Source: Eubacterium sp. (GTDB lineage: Bacteria; Bacillota; Clostridia; Lachnospirales; Lachnospiraceae). From it: 48,573 bases of DNA. Positions 37,949-47,899 of this stretch are shown here, piece after piece. The stretch spans positions 1-48,573 of the forward strand of contig JALEKC010000028.1 in assembly GCA_022769325.1 (NCBI GenBank), read 5' to 3'. The position numbers and the translations under genes are program-made. Below the pieces are notes generated by a model. It saw nothing but the letters and a program-made list of their open reading frames with translations, searched no databases and was not told where the DNA came from. Numbering within the stretch: the stretch's first letter is position 1; the number at the start of each line of letters is the position of its first letter.

Positions 37949-40900
37949 TTAAATCAGGGCATGAATCTCCTGCAACGATTTTACCCCGATTTCCCCATCA
38001 TGAATCACGGTATAGATACCATCGGCTGTTGCTTTTGCTGCTGCCATGGTGGTAAAGTAAGGAATCTTTGCTTTGATGGCATTTTTACGAATATAACTGT
38101 CATCAAACATTTTCTCATCTCCCGTTGCCGGTGTGTTAATAATCAATTGAATCTTACCATTGATGATGGCATCTACGATGTTTGGTTTTCCTTCCTGCAT
38201 CTTATTGATGCGCTCTGCCTTGATTCCATTGTCTCTTAACAATTCATAGGTACTTCCCGTAGCCAATATGCCAAATCCACAAGCTTCAAATTTTTTCGCC
38301 ACATCCAAAAGTTCCGGTTTGTCCTTTTTACTGATACTCATCAAGATATTTCCTTCTTTTGGTAATCTTGTCTGAGTGGCTTCCTGTGCTTTAAAGAATG
38401 CTTCTCCTACATTTTCGGAAAGACCCAGCACTTCTCCGGTGGAACGCATTTCTGGTCCCAATACCGGATCTACCTCCTGGAACATGTTAAATGGGAATAC
38501 GGCTTCTTTGACACCATAATATTTTGGATGAACCTGCTGCATATTCTCAATTGGTGACGGATTTCCGGTAAGTTCTCTGGTCATAATCTGGGTTGCCAAT
38601 TTCACCATCTGCACATTACATACTTTGGATACCAGTGGCACCGTACGAGACGCTCTTGGATTTGCCTCCAAAACATATACTTTCCCATCTTCAATGGCAT
38701 ATTGCATATTCATCAGACCGCATACACCCATTTCTTCCGCAATCTTACGGGTATACTCTTTGATGGTTTCCACAAGTTCTTCCGGAATATTTTTGGATGG
38801 AAGGATACATGCAGAGTCTCCGGAATGAACTCCTGCCAACTCGATATGCTCCATTACCGCCGGCACAAAAGCCTGTTTTCCGTCGGCGATGGCATCCGCT
38901 TCACATTCCATGGCATGACGGAGAAAACGGTCAATCAAAATCGGACGGTCCGGTGTCACACCGACAGCTGCTGCCATATATTGTTTCAAACTTTCCGGAT
39001 CATTTACCACTTCCATCCCCCTGCCGCCAAGGACATAAGATGGACGAACCATAACAGGATATCCGATTTTTTCTGCAATTTCCAGGGCCTCATCTACATT
39101 GACAGCCATACCGGCTTCCGGCATCGGAATATTTAATTTTTCCATCATTCCACGGAACAAATCACGGTCCTCTGCCATATCAATGATTTCCGGTGAGGTT
39201 CCAAGGATATTTACACCATTTTTCTTCAAGTCAGCCGCCAGATTCAGTGGTGTCTGCCCACCAAATTGTGCAATGACACCAAGAGGCTTCTCTTTTTCAT
39301 ATATACTCAAAACATCTTCTAATGTTAATGGTTCAAAATATAATTTATCAGAAGTATCATAATCGGTGGATACCGTCTCCGGATTACAATTGACGATAAT
39401 GGTCTCAAATCCCATTTCTTTCAGGGCAAAGGCAGCATGAACACAGCAATAATCAAATTCGATTCCCTGTCCGATACGATTTGGTCCACCACCCAGAATC
39501 ATAATTTTCTTCTTGTCCGTGACAGTAGATTCATCTTTTGCATTGTAAGTCGAATAATAATAAGCGCTATCTTTGGTTCCACTTACATGAACCGGTTCCC
39601 AGCTCTCCGTAATGCCATATCCGGTTCTTGCCTTGCGGATTTCTTCTTCGGAAACGCCGAGAATCTGTGCCAGGTAACGGTCTGAGAATCCATCTTTTTT
39701 CGCTTTCTCAAGGGCTGCTTTTTCCGGAACAGCACCTTTCTTTTTCAGAAGTTCTTCTTCCTCTTCCACAAGTTCTTTCATCTGCTCGATAAAATAATGT
39801 TTGATTTTGGTGCGCTCAAACAATTCTTCCACCGTTGCTCCCTTACGAAGCGCTTCATACATAATAAACTGACGCTCACTGGTTGGATAAATCAACATCT
39901 GAAGCAATTCTTCTTTTGTTTTTTCATGGAAATCCTTTGCAAATCCAAGGCCATAACGTCCAATTTCCAGACTGCGAATTGCTTTTTGGAACGCCTCTTT
40001 ATAATTTTTTCCAATACTCATCACTTCACCCACGGCACGCATCTGGGTTCCCAATTTATCTTCGGAATCTTTGAACTTTTCAAACGCCCAGCGGGCAAAT
40101 TTGATTACCACATAATCTCCACCCGGTACATATTTATCCAAGGTTCCATTGACACCACATGGAATTTCATCCAAGGTAAGTCCGGAAGCCAGCATAGCCG
40201 ACACCAGAGCAATCGGGAATCCGGTGGCTTTGGATGCCAGGGCAGAAGAACGGGAAGTTCTAGGATTAATCTCGATGACAACAACTCGGTCAGATACCGG
40301 ATCATGGGCAAATTGTACATTGGTTCCCCCGATTACCTGCACTTCTTCCACGATTTTATATGCCTGCTCCTGAAGGCGTTTTTGCAACTCCTCGGAAATG
40401 GTCAGCATAGGTGCTGAACAGAAAGAATCTCCGGTATGTACTCCCAGTGGATCGATATTTTCAATAAAGCAAACGGTAATCATATTGCCCTTTGCATCCC
40501 GAACTACTTCCAGTTCCAACTCTTCCCAACCGAGGATGGATTCTTCAATCAAAACCTGTCCCACAAGACTTGCCTGCAATCCACGGGCACAAACAGTCTT
40601 CAACTCTTCCACATTATATACCAGACCACCGCCGGCTCCACCCATGGTATAGGCAGGGCGGAGAACTACCGGATATCCCAGCTCATCTGCGATAGCAAGT
40701 GCCTCATCCACAGAATATGCCACTTCGCTTCGTGCCATCTCGATGCCGAGTTTATTCATGGTCTTCTTAAATTCAATACGGTCCTCTCCACGTTCAATAG
40801 CATCCACCTGAACACCAATCACTTTCACACCATATTTGTCCAGGATGCCGGCATTTGACAGTTCTGAGCACAAATTCAGTCCGGACTGACCGCCCAGATT

Positions 40901-41164
40901 TGGTAAAATTGCATCCGGACGTTCTTTTTCAATAATCTGTTCCAGTCTTTTTACATTCAAAGGCTCAATATACGTTACATCTGCAATGTCCGGGTCCGTC
41001 ATAATCGTTGCCGGGTTAGAATTTACCAATACAATCTGATAACCAAGCTGACGCAGGGCTTTACATGCCTGTGTTCCTGAATAATCGAATTCACATGCCT
41101 GTCCAATGATAATGGGTCCCGATCCAATAATCAATACTTTTTTAATGTCCTCTCTTTTACTCAA
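37949..41164 (-). CDS. carB: Carbamoyl-phosphate synthase large subunit
   Basis: KREDIKKVLIIGSGPIIIGQACEFDYSGTQACKAL; duplicated ATP-grasp domains. ORF listed to 41197, but GGAGGACAAAATTGAGTAAAAGA suggests a TTG start at 41164. Confidence 0.97.
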   Translation of the reverse strand: MSKREDIKKVLIIGSGPIIIGQACEFDYSGTQACKALRQLGYQIVLVNSNPATIMTDPDIADVTYIEPLNVKRLEQIIEKERPDAILPNLGGQSGLNLCSELSNAGILDKYGVKVIGVQVDAIERGEDRIEFKKTMNKLGIEMARSEVAYSVDEALAIADELGYPVVLRPAYTMGGAGGGLVYNVEELKTVCARGLQASLVGQVLIEESILGWEELELEVVRDAKGNMITVCFIENIDPLGVHTGDSFCSAPMLTISEELQKRLQEQAYKIVEEVQVIGGTNVQFAHDPVSDRVVVIEINPRTSRSSALASKATGFPIALVSAMLASGLTLDEIPCGVNGTLDKYVPGGDYVVIKFARWAFEKFKDSEDKLGTQMRAVGEVMSIGKNYKEAFQKAIRSLEIGRYGLGFAKDFHEKTKEELLQMLIYPTSERQFIMYEALRKGATVEELFERTKIKHYFIEQMKELVEEEEELLKKKGAVPEKAALEKAKKDGFSDRYLAQILGVSEEEIRKARTGYGITESWEPVHVSGTKDSAYYYSTYNAKDESTVTDKKKIMILGGGPNRIGQGIEFDYCCVHAAFALKEMGFETIIVNCNPETVSTDYDTSDKLYFEPLTLEDVLSIYEKEKPLGVIAQFGGQTPLNLAADLKKNGVNILGTSPEIIDMAEDRDLFRGMMEKLNIPMPEAGMAVNVDEALEIAEKIGYPVMVRPSYVLGGRGMEVVNDPESLKQYMAAAVGVTPDRPILIDRFLRHAMECEADAIADGKQAFVPAVMEHIELAGVHSGDSACILPSKNIPEELVETIKEYTRKIAEEMGVCGLMNMQYAIEDGKVYVLEANPRASRTVPLVSKVCNVQMVKLATQIMTRELTGNPSPIENMQQVHPKYYGVKEAVFPFNMFQEVDPVLGPEMRSTGEVLGLSENVGEAFFKAQEATQTRLPKEGNILMSISKKDKPELLDVAKKFEACGFGILATGSTYELLRDNGIKAERINKMQEGKPNIVDAIINGKIQLIINTPATGDEKMFDDSYIRKNAIKAKIPYFTTMAAAKATADGIYTVIHDGEIGVKSLQEIHALI

Positions 41165-41272
41165 TTTTGTCCTCCATTCCGAAGCCGTATCCGGCACTCT
41201 GTATTTTCTATATCCTTATAATATTTTACCTAAAATATAGAAAAAGTAAATAGAAAAAAGAAAAATAAATAA

Positions 41273-41316
41273 AAAAAAGAACCATCCATGCCCTCCGGCA
41301 ACAGAAAGTTCTCTTT
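41273..41316 (-). terminator. Terminator downstream of cobO
   Basis: Minus strand AGAACtttctgttGCCggagGGCatggatgGTTCT followed by TTTTTTTA. Confidence 0.6.
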
Positions 41317-41359
41317 TCTCAGTATGTATAAATTCCCTCATTGATTACTCATAAGTTTC

Positions 41360-41893
41360 TCAAAGAATCTCCGAAACTTCATCCACATAAGCCCGAATCT
41401 GCTCCGGCAATTTGGTTCCGGTGATAATAAGTTTGTGATAATCTCCCTGAATCCGAAGCAGGTCTTCCACATCATCCTCCGTCAGAATTCCCAGGTCGAT
41501 GAGCCCCAGCAATTCATCCAAAATGATAACATCGCTCTCTCCGGTTTCAAGAACTTTTTTGGAAAAGTTAAACCCATTTAATATATTGGCCTTTTCCTCT
41601 TCTTTCTCACTTTCGGATAAATCACAATAATTTTCCTCACTCTTATCAAAACGAAAAATTTGTACATCCGGTTCAAGCCGCTCCAAAACCTGAAATTCAT
41701 CTGCAACCTTTCCCTTCAAAAACTGAATCATGGTAATCCGCTGTCCATGCTGCAATTCACGAAGGGCCTGACCTACCGCCGCCGATGTCTTTCCTTTACC
41801 GGTTCCGTAAAAGGCCTGAATCATCCCTGATTCCATCGTCATAAACACCTCTCTTTGACTCATGCTGACATATTTTTGACAACAATCGCCCAT
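41360..41893 (-). CDS. cobO: Cob(I)yrinic acid a,c-diamide adenosyltransferase
   Basis: GMIQAFYGTGKGKTSAAVGQALRELQHG, VIILDELLGLIDLGIL; CobO/BtuR family. Confidence 0.9.
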   Translation of the reverse strand: MGDCCQKYVSMSQREVFMTMESGMIQAFYGTGKGKTSAAVGQALRELQHGQRITMIQFLKGKVADEFQVLERLEPDVQIFRFDKSEENYCDLSESEKEEEKANILNGFNFSKKVLETGESDVIILDELLGLIDLGILTEDDVEDLLRIQGDYHKLIITGTKLPEQIRAYVDEVSEIL

Positions 41894-41953
41894 TTATGAG
41901 AAATAATTTACCACAAAATGAAAGAAATAGCAAGTAAATTTTCTCCGACTGAC

Positions 41954-42664
41954 TTACTCTTCCTGCCCTTCTTCCTCCGTGACCTCCATTGGCTCTGACT
42001 CTGGTTCCTCAGAAGCAGCCACAATGGCCGACATCGGATCCATTCTTTCCAGTTTGCTCACTGAAATCTCATAAGCAACTCTTGTTTCGAATTCTTCCTC
42101 GTCAACTCTTTTTTGATACTCACGACTTTGAATTCTACCCCATAACTGAATGTGATCTCCTACTTGAAAACCATCGGCAAAGCGGGCATTGCGCCCCCAG
42201 CAGATACACGGAATGTAATCGGATTTTCCATAAGGACGATTGACTGCAAGAAGAACATCTGCGATTTCACGTCCCAAAGGTGTTCTACGATATACCGGGC
42301 GTTTGCAGATATATCCATCCAAAAAGATATGATTTGGTTTTTCACACTCTCCCGGCTCATCATCCACACGAATGTCGCGAACAAACATGGAAAGAACCAA
42401 ACGATTGTGATTTTCCTCATGGCGATTGTAAGAACGGAACTGTCCGGAAGCCTCAATATATTTTCCCCGGTAGTCCTGCCCGACATCCAACAATCGCTCA
42501 GATACCATAAGTGGTATCGTATCATATACATTACTCAAACGTCGTACGGATAATTGAAGAATATAAAAGCCTTCCCCATACACTTCATGGCTGAAAGCAA
42601 ACTCGCTGATTACCTCACCATAAACATTTACCTGATTGTTTCCTAGCACCTTATCTGTCATCAT
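41954..42664 (-). CDS. Two-OB-fold single-stranded DNA-binding-like protein
   Basis: C-terminal SSB-like FLDGYICKRPVYRRTPLGREIADVLLAVNRPYGKSDYIPCICWGRNARFADGFQVGDHIQLWGRIQSREY; N-terminal half QVNVYGEVISEFAFSHEVYGEGFYILQLSVRRLSNVYDTIPLMVSERL looks like a second OB-fold; acidic tail. Confidence 0.75.
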   Translation of the reverse strand: MMTDKVLGNNQVNVYGEVISEFAFSHEVYGEGFYILQLSVRRLSNVYDTIPLMVSERLLDVGQDYRGKYIEASGQFRSYNRHEENHNRLVLSMFVRDIRVDDEPGECEKPNHIFLDGYICKRPVYRRTPLGREIADVLLAVNRPYGKSDYIPCICWGRNARFADGFQVGDHIQLWGRIQSREYQKRVDEEEFETRVAYEISVSKLERMDPMSAIVAASEEPESEPMEVTEEEGQEE

Positions 42665-42770
42665 ATATGACCCCCTTTGTTTATTTACCTATGCATTATA
42701 ACACAGACTTTTTTTCTTTACCATATACTATATGCACAAAAAATTTTTTTTAGAACAAAAAAGTTTAGAT

Positions 42771-42799
42771 TTGCCATATTTTTTTATCTGTGCTATAAT
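42771..42799 (+). promoter_or_regulatory. typA promoter
   Basis: TTGCCA (42771-42776), 17-bp spacer, TATAAT (42794-42799). Confidence 0.75.
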
Positions 42800-42881
42800 C
42801 CATATTCGTAGGCATAAGCCTGGGGCATAATACTTTTTTGCCCCCATCAACTTAGTATAGTACGAAAGGACGATTTTGAAA

Positions 42882-44720
42882 ATGGTAAAATCAAGAGATG
42901 ATATAAGAAATATTGCAATCATTGCCCATGTGGATCACGGAAAAACCACAATTGTGGACGAATTACTCAAGCAAAGCGGAGTATTCCGCAAAAATCAGGA
43001 GGTGGCAGAACGTGTCATGGACTCCAATGATATTGAACGAGAACGTGGGATTACCATTCTGTCAAAAAATACTGCCATTCATTATAATGACATTAAAATA
43101 AATATTATTGACACCCCGGGACATGCTGATTTTGGCGGTGAAGTAGAACGTGTGTTAAAAATGGTAAATGGGGTTGTCTTAGTTGTGGATGCCTTTGAAG
43201 GTGCCATGCCCCAGACCAAATTTGTACTGAAAAAAGCTTTGGAATTAAATCTTCCGGTGGTTGTCTGTATCAATAAGATTGACCGTCCGGAAGCTCGTCC
43301 TGCCGAAGTGGTGGATGAAATACTGGAACTTTTCATTGACCTTGATGCCAATGAAGAACAGCTTGACTGTCCATTTATCTTTGCCTCTGCCAAAGAAGGA
43401 GTGGCTTCCACTTCCTACGAGGAACCGGGTACCGATATGAAACCACTCTTTGATGCCATTGTAAATTATATCCCGGCACCAACCGGTGACCCGGACGCCG
43501 ATACCCAGGTTCTTATCAGTACCATTGATTACAATGAATATGTAGGCCGTATCGGTGTGGGAAAAGTCGACAATGGTTCCGTTCATATCAACCAGGATGT
43601 TGTCATCGTAAATGCACATGACCCGGAAAAGAATACTAAGGTAAAAATCAGTAAACTCTATGAATTTGAGGGACTCAACCGGGTGGAAGTGGAGGAAGCC
43701 GGCATCGGTTCCATCGTTGCTATTTCCGGCATTTCCGACATTCATATCGGTGATACTTTATGTTCTCCGGAAAATCCTAAGGCCATTCCTTTTCAGCGGA
43801 TTTCCGAACCAACCATCTCCATGGATTTTATTGTAAATGACAGTCCTCTCGCGGGACAGGAAGGAAAATATGTCACCTCCCGTCATCTGCGAGACCGTCT
43901 CTATAAAATGCTCAATACCGATGTCAGCCTTCGTGTAGAAGATACAGACAGTACAGAAGCATACAAAGTTTCCGGACGTGGTGAACTGCATCTTTCCGTA
44001 TTAATCGAAAATATGCGCCGGGAAGGATACGAATTTGCCGTCAGCAAGCCGGAAGTTTTGTATAAAACCGATGAATCCGGGAAAAAACTAGAGCCAATGG
44101 AACGAGCTTATGTAGACGTTCCGGATGAATTTACCGGTACTGTCATTGATAAACTCAGCCAGCGTAAAGGCGAGCTTCAAAGTATGAATCCATTAAATGC
44201 CGGCACCACCCGATTGGAATTTTTAATTCCGGCACGGGGTCTCATCGGTTATCGTGGAGAATTTATGACAGATACCAAAGGAAACGGTGTCCTCAATACC
44301 GAGTTTTATGGCTATGGCGATTACAAAGGGGATATTGCCTATCGTAAACAAGGTTCCCTGATTGCTTATGAATCCGGAGAAACCGTAACCTATGGCTTGT
44401 TCAATGCCCAGGAACGTGGAACTCTTTTTGTAGGTCCCGGGGAAAAAGTCTACGGTGGTATGGTCGTAGGCCAAAATGGAAAAACCGATGATATTGAAGT
44501 CAATGTGTGTAAGAAAAAACAGCTTACCAATACCCGTGCTTCCGGTTCGGATGACGCTCTTCGACTCTCCCCGAAAAAGGAACTCAGCTTGGAGGAAGCC
44601 ATTGAATTTATCGATACGGATGAACTTCTTGAAATTACACCGGAAAACCTGCGGATACGTAAAAAAATTCTCGATGGCACTGCCCGTTATCGTGCCAATC
44701 GAAACAATAAAAACAGTTAA
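42882..44720 (+). CDS. typA: Translational GTPase TypA/BipA
   Basis: DDIRNIAIIAHVDHGKTTIVDELLKQSG, NDIERERGITILSKNTAI, DTPGHADFGGEVERVL. ORF listed from TTG 42876; ATG at 42882. Confidence 0.97.
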   Translation: MVKSRDDIRNIAIIAHVDHGKTTIVDELLKQSGVFRKNQEVAERVMDSNDIERERGITILSKNTAIHYNDIKINIIDTPGHADFGGEVERVLKMVNGVVLVVDAFEGAMPQTKFVLKKALELNLPVVVCINKIDRPEARPAEVVDEILELFIDLDANEEQLDCPFIFASAKEGVASTSYEEPGTDMKPLFDAIVNYIPAPTGDPDADTQVLISTIDYNEYVGRIGVGKVDNGSVHINQDVVIVNAHDPEKNTKVKISKLYEFEGLNRVEVEEAGIGSIVAISGISDIHIGDTLCSPENPKAIPFQRISEPTISMDFIVNDSPLAGQEGKYVTSRHLRDRLYKMLNTDVSLRVEDTDSTEAYKVSGRGELHLSVLIENMRREGYEFAVSKPEVLYKTDESGKKLEPMERAYVDVPDEFTGTVIDKLSQRKGELQSMNPLNAGTTRLEFLIPARGLIGYRGEFMTDTKGNGVLNTEFYGYGDYKGDIAYRKQGSLIAYESGETVTYGLFNAQERGTLFVGPGEKVYGGMVVGQNGKTDDIEVNVCKKKQLTNTRASGSDDALRLSPKKELSLEEAIEFIDTDELLEITPENLRIRKKILDGTARYRANRNNKNS

Positions 44721-44741
44721 TAAAGGAATGGTGACATCCAA

Positions 44742-45659
44742 ATGACTTTACAGCCAATCAATCCTTTCGTTCAAAAGATCTTTGCGGCTTATGAAAAACT
44801 TCGACCCTGCTTTATGAGCGAAGGACATTTTCTCAACCAGTTTTTGTGGGAAAATTACTATCATACTATGTTTGCCACAGATGATATCGCACTTTATCTT
44901 TTTTTTGAATATAAGGGGGAACGGAAAGCCTTTTGTCCCCTCTGCTCCGTAGATGACCTTCCGGAAGCATTTCGGCGGATGGAAAGACAATTTCACGAAG
45001 TATGGCACAGCCCATTGGATATTTACCTTGTGGACGATTTGACAAAAAATGTATGGGAACAGGCAGGACTTCTAAAATCTTATACCTACTCCAGTGACCG
45101 GGACAGTTTTGACTACATCTATGATGCCGAAAAGTTAAAAACTCTCAGTGGTCGTGCCATGCATAAGAAAAAGAATTTATTGAATTCATTTGTCCGGGAA
45201 TACGAGGGTCGCTTCGTATATGAAACCCTTGGCTGTAAGGATATCGAAGAAATAAAGGACTTCCATGAAAAATGGCTGGACGAAAGAAGGCATTTTGACA
45301 AATACAATTGCATAGATGATGAAGAAGAAGGTGTCTACCGTCTTTTGGGAAATTGCCAAAGCATTGATTGTGCTATGGGAGGCATCCGGCTGGACGGAAA
45401 GATTGTCGCCTATACGATTGGAAGCTACTGTCCTTCAATCCAATGTGCGTTTATTCACATTGAAAAAGCAGAACCAGAGATCAAAGGATTGTACAATTAC
45501 ATCAACCAGCAGTTTTTGATCCATGAGTTTCCGAATGCAGTATATGTAAACCGCGAAGATGATCTCGGGCAGGACAACCTGCGTCAGGCAAAATTGTCCT
45601 ATAAGCCCATCCGTCTGGAAGAAAAATACTATATTCAGGAAAAACGAAGCATTTTATAA
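44742..45659 (+). CDS. DUF2156-like protein (phosphatidylglycerol lysyltransferase C-terminal/GNAT-like fold)
   Basis: NQFLWENYYHTMFATDDIALYLFFEYKG..., MHKKKNLLNSFVREYEGRFVYE, INQQFLIHEFPNAVYVNREDDLGQDNLRQAKLSYKPIRLEEKY typical of DUF2156. Confidence 0.8.
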   Translation: MTLQPINPFVQKIFAAYEKLRPCFMSEGHFLNQFLWENYYHTMFATDDIALYLFFEYKGERKAFCPLCSVDDLPEAFRRMERQFHEVWHSPLDIYLVDDLTKNVWEQAGLLKSYTYSSDRDSFDYIYDAEKLKTLSGRAMHKKKNLLNSFVREYEGRFVYETLGCKDIEEIKDFHEKWLDERRHFDKYNCIDDEEEGVYRLLGNCQSIDCAMGGIRLDGKIVAYTIGSYCPSIQCAFIHIEKAEPEIKGLYNYINQQFLIHEFPNAVYVNREDDLGQDNLRQAKLSYKPIRLEEKYYIQEKRSIL

Positions 45660-47870
45660 ATTATCACGAAACGTTTTGGGGGATACTCCAAAACGTTTTT
45701 TAAATACCTTAGAAAAATATAATTCATCTTTATATCCAATCTGAAAAGCGACATCACGTATCTTACTATCTGTAGTCTTTAATAATTCTTCTGCCTTTTT
45801 CATGCGAAATTCAATAATATATTCTTGAATGGACATCTGATATATTTCTTTAAAACAATGTGACAAATATGCCCTGGAAACACCGATTTGATTTGCCATT
45901 TCCATCACAGAAATATCTTGATAATAATTCTTACGTATATATTTCATAACTTCAAAAACATACTTTACCATATTTTTCTGCATCTGCATTCCCATATTCA
46001 TTTTTATTTTCGCACGTCGAATACATTCATCAACACTGGCAACATCCGATTTGGCCTTAATATACCATCCACATCGCACATCTATATAATATTCTTTATT
46101 CCAGTTCATGCTTTTGTCATTGATACCATGTAATAAACGCTTCACTAAAATATCCATTTTTTCTTCTTTCTGCTCTTCAAATATAAGACAAAATTCATTT
46201 CCACTTATGCGCCCAAATACGTGTTTTCCCTTCCCAAATTGTTCAAAAATCTGAGCCACCTGGGCTAATGCCTCGTCTCCTTCCTTTCTGCCATAAATTT
46301 CAGAAATTTCCGTTAAATTATCAATTCGCACTAAAACAAATGCACAATTTTTTCCATTTTTTATTGTATCACGAAGCATTCCTGTAGCCACCTCTTGAAA
46401 GCCATATTGATTAAGTAATCCTGTGACCTGATCACAGCGTATCAAATTAATCTTGTCATCACCCAGTTTTTCAATTTGATTTTGAATATATATATTCTCC
46501 AGAACGGTACATATATTAATAATAAATGATTGATAAAAATCTTCACCTGCATGAAAACAATTCTTTTCAAATGCAATCATTGCATAACCAAAGCAATGTT
46601 TTCTATAGTGCAATGGGTTTACGTAAAAAATTTGTGGTTTCTCTTTGATCTCTTCTTTCGGCAATAACGTCGTACGTTCAAATATCTTTTTCGACATAGC
46701 CACCTCTATCGTATTCTTTTTCCCATAATACGCATGAAGCAGCATTTGCATCCGATCCTCGAATGGTAGTTTTTCACTTTCTTTATATTCATACTTTTCC
46801 TCTGGATTTATGCATACATAAAAATCTGTAACTCCTGTGTTCTCTTCCACAAATTTTCCAACAAGATCCGGGAGTCCTTCAAATCCGCGAATACCTTCCA
46901 TTCGAAACACCATAAACATATTCTGTTTATATAGATGCACTAATCTGTGATTTTTTTCAAACATTCTTCGAAATTGTCCACCATCTTCCTCTTCCTTCTT
47001 GCATCCGCACGAAGTACGATATTGATTTTCTGTAGGTATATAATACTCTTTTTCAATTTTTTCTCCCTTTTGACTCCTTAGGATTATTTCCATTGCTTTT
47101 TCAGCAAATCTTTTAGGACATGCTCGTACTGTACTAATCATTGGATAATAATCGCTTGCCTCTTCCACATCATCAAATCCCGTTACAATAATATCTTCCG
47201 GTACACATATATTTCTTTTACTTAACTCTTCGCATACAGCAATTGCCATATAATCATTTGCACACACTATAGCATCCGGAAGTTCTTCTTCTAATTGTAA
47301 AAAATAATCTACTGCTTCTTTTCCAACATTGTACCACAAATTCCCCTCATAAATGTACTCTTCTCGAAACTGCAAATTATACTTTTTAACTGCCTCTCGA
47401 AATCCTTCTTCACGCTTACATATATCCTCCATAAAAGAAGGTCCGGACAGATAATATATCCGCCCAGACTTGTGATTTTTATTCAAATGTTCTACCATGC
47501 TAATAATTGCCTCTTTGTCATTCGTTAATATACTGATAAACTCGTCCTTTTTTTGGCGAATACTAATAATCGGACATCGCGCCTTTTCCTTTACTTGCAT
47601 AACAAGTTTTTCAGCCATTCCGGGAACATCAAATACATCAAGACATAAAACAATCGCATCTAGCTGTTCATAGCATGGAATTTCCAACAAATTACTTTCT
47701 CCATCAATATATTCTTGATTATTTTCATATTCACCAAACGTAGAAAAAATAATCAGATTGTAACCATTGTTTTTTGCTTCCTTTGCCAGCGCACCACACA
47801 GTGTGCGCTGGAAATACTCTGGAAGCTTGCAAACAAATAATCCAATTGTTTTATTTTGATTACAAATCAC
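45654..47870 (-). CDS. Multidomain regulator: LacI-type periplasmic-binding domain, degenerate GGDEF domain, AraC-family HTH
   Basis: N-terminal KTIGLFVCKLPEYFQRTLCGALAKEAKNNGYNLIIFSTFGE and PDAIVCANDYMAIAVCEEL...IIVTGFDDVEEA; central DQVTGLLNQYGFQ...GRISGNEFCLIFEE; C-terminal MANQIGVSRAYLSHCFKEIYQMSIQEYIIEFRMKKAEELL...DVAFQIGYKDELYFSKVFKKRFGVSPKTFR. Confidence 0.92.
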   Translation of the reverse strand: MICNQNKTIGLFVCKLPEYFQRTLCGALAKEAKNNGYNLIIFSTFGEYENNQEYIDGESNLLEIPCYEQLDAIVLCLDVFDVPGMAEKLVMQVKEKARCPIISIRQKKDEFISILTNDKEAIISMVEHLNKNHKSGRIYYLSGPSFMEDICKREEGFREAVKKYNLQFREEYIYEGNLWYNVGKEAVDYFLQLEEELPDAIVCANDYMAIAVCEELSKRNICVPEDIIVTGFDDVEEASDYYPMISTVRACPKRFAEKAMEIILRSQKGEKIEKEYYIPTENQYRTSCGCKKEEEDGGQFRRMFEKNHRLVHLYKQNMFMVFRMEGIRGFEGLPDLVGKFVEENTGVTDFYVCINPEEKYEYKESEKLPFEDRMQMLLHAYYGKKNTIEVAMSKKIFERTTLLPKEEIKEKPQIFYVNPLHYRKHCFGYAMIAFEKNCFHAGEDFYQSFIINICTVLENIYIQNQIEKLGDDKINLIRCDQVTGLLNQYGFQEVATGMLRDTIKNGKNCAFVLVRIDNLTEISEIYGRKEGDEALAQVAQIFEQFGKGKHVFGRISGNEFCLIFEEQKEEKMDILVKRLLHGINDKSMNWNKEYYIDVRCGWYIKAKSDVASVDECIRRAKIKMNMGMQMQKNMVKYVFEVMKYIRKNYYQDISVMEMANQIGVSRAYLSHCFKEIYQMSIQEYIIEFRMKKAEELLKTTDSKIRDVAFQIGYKDELYFSKVFKKRFGVSPKTFRDNL

Positions 47871-47899
47871 TTGCTACATCCTTCCTTCTCTATTCATTC

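Noticed and set aside
41165-41360. carA expected upstream of carB
   Set aside because: The interval is non-coding and contains only the cobO terminator-like hairpin; carA is not in this window but may be elsewhere, so it is not reported as a loss.
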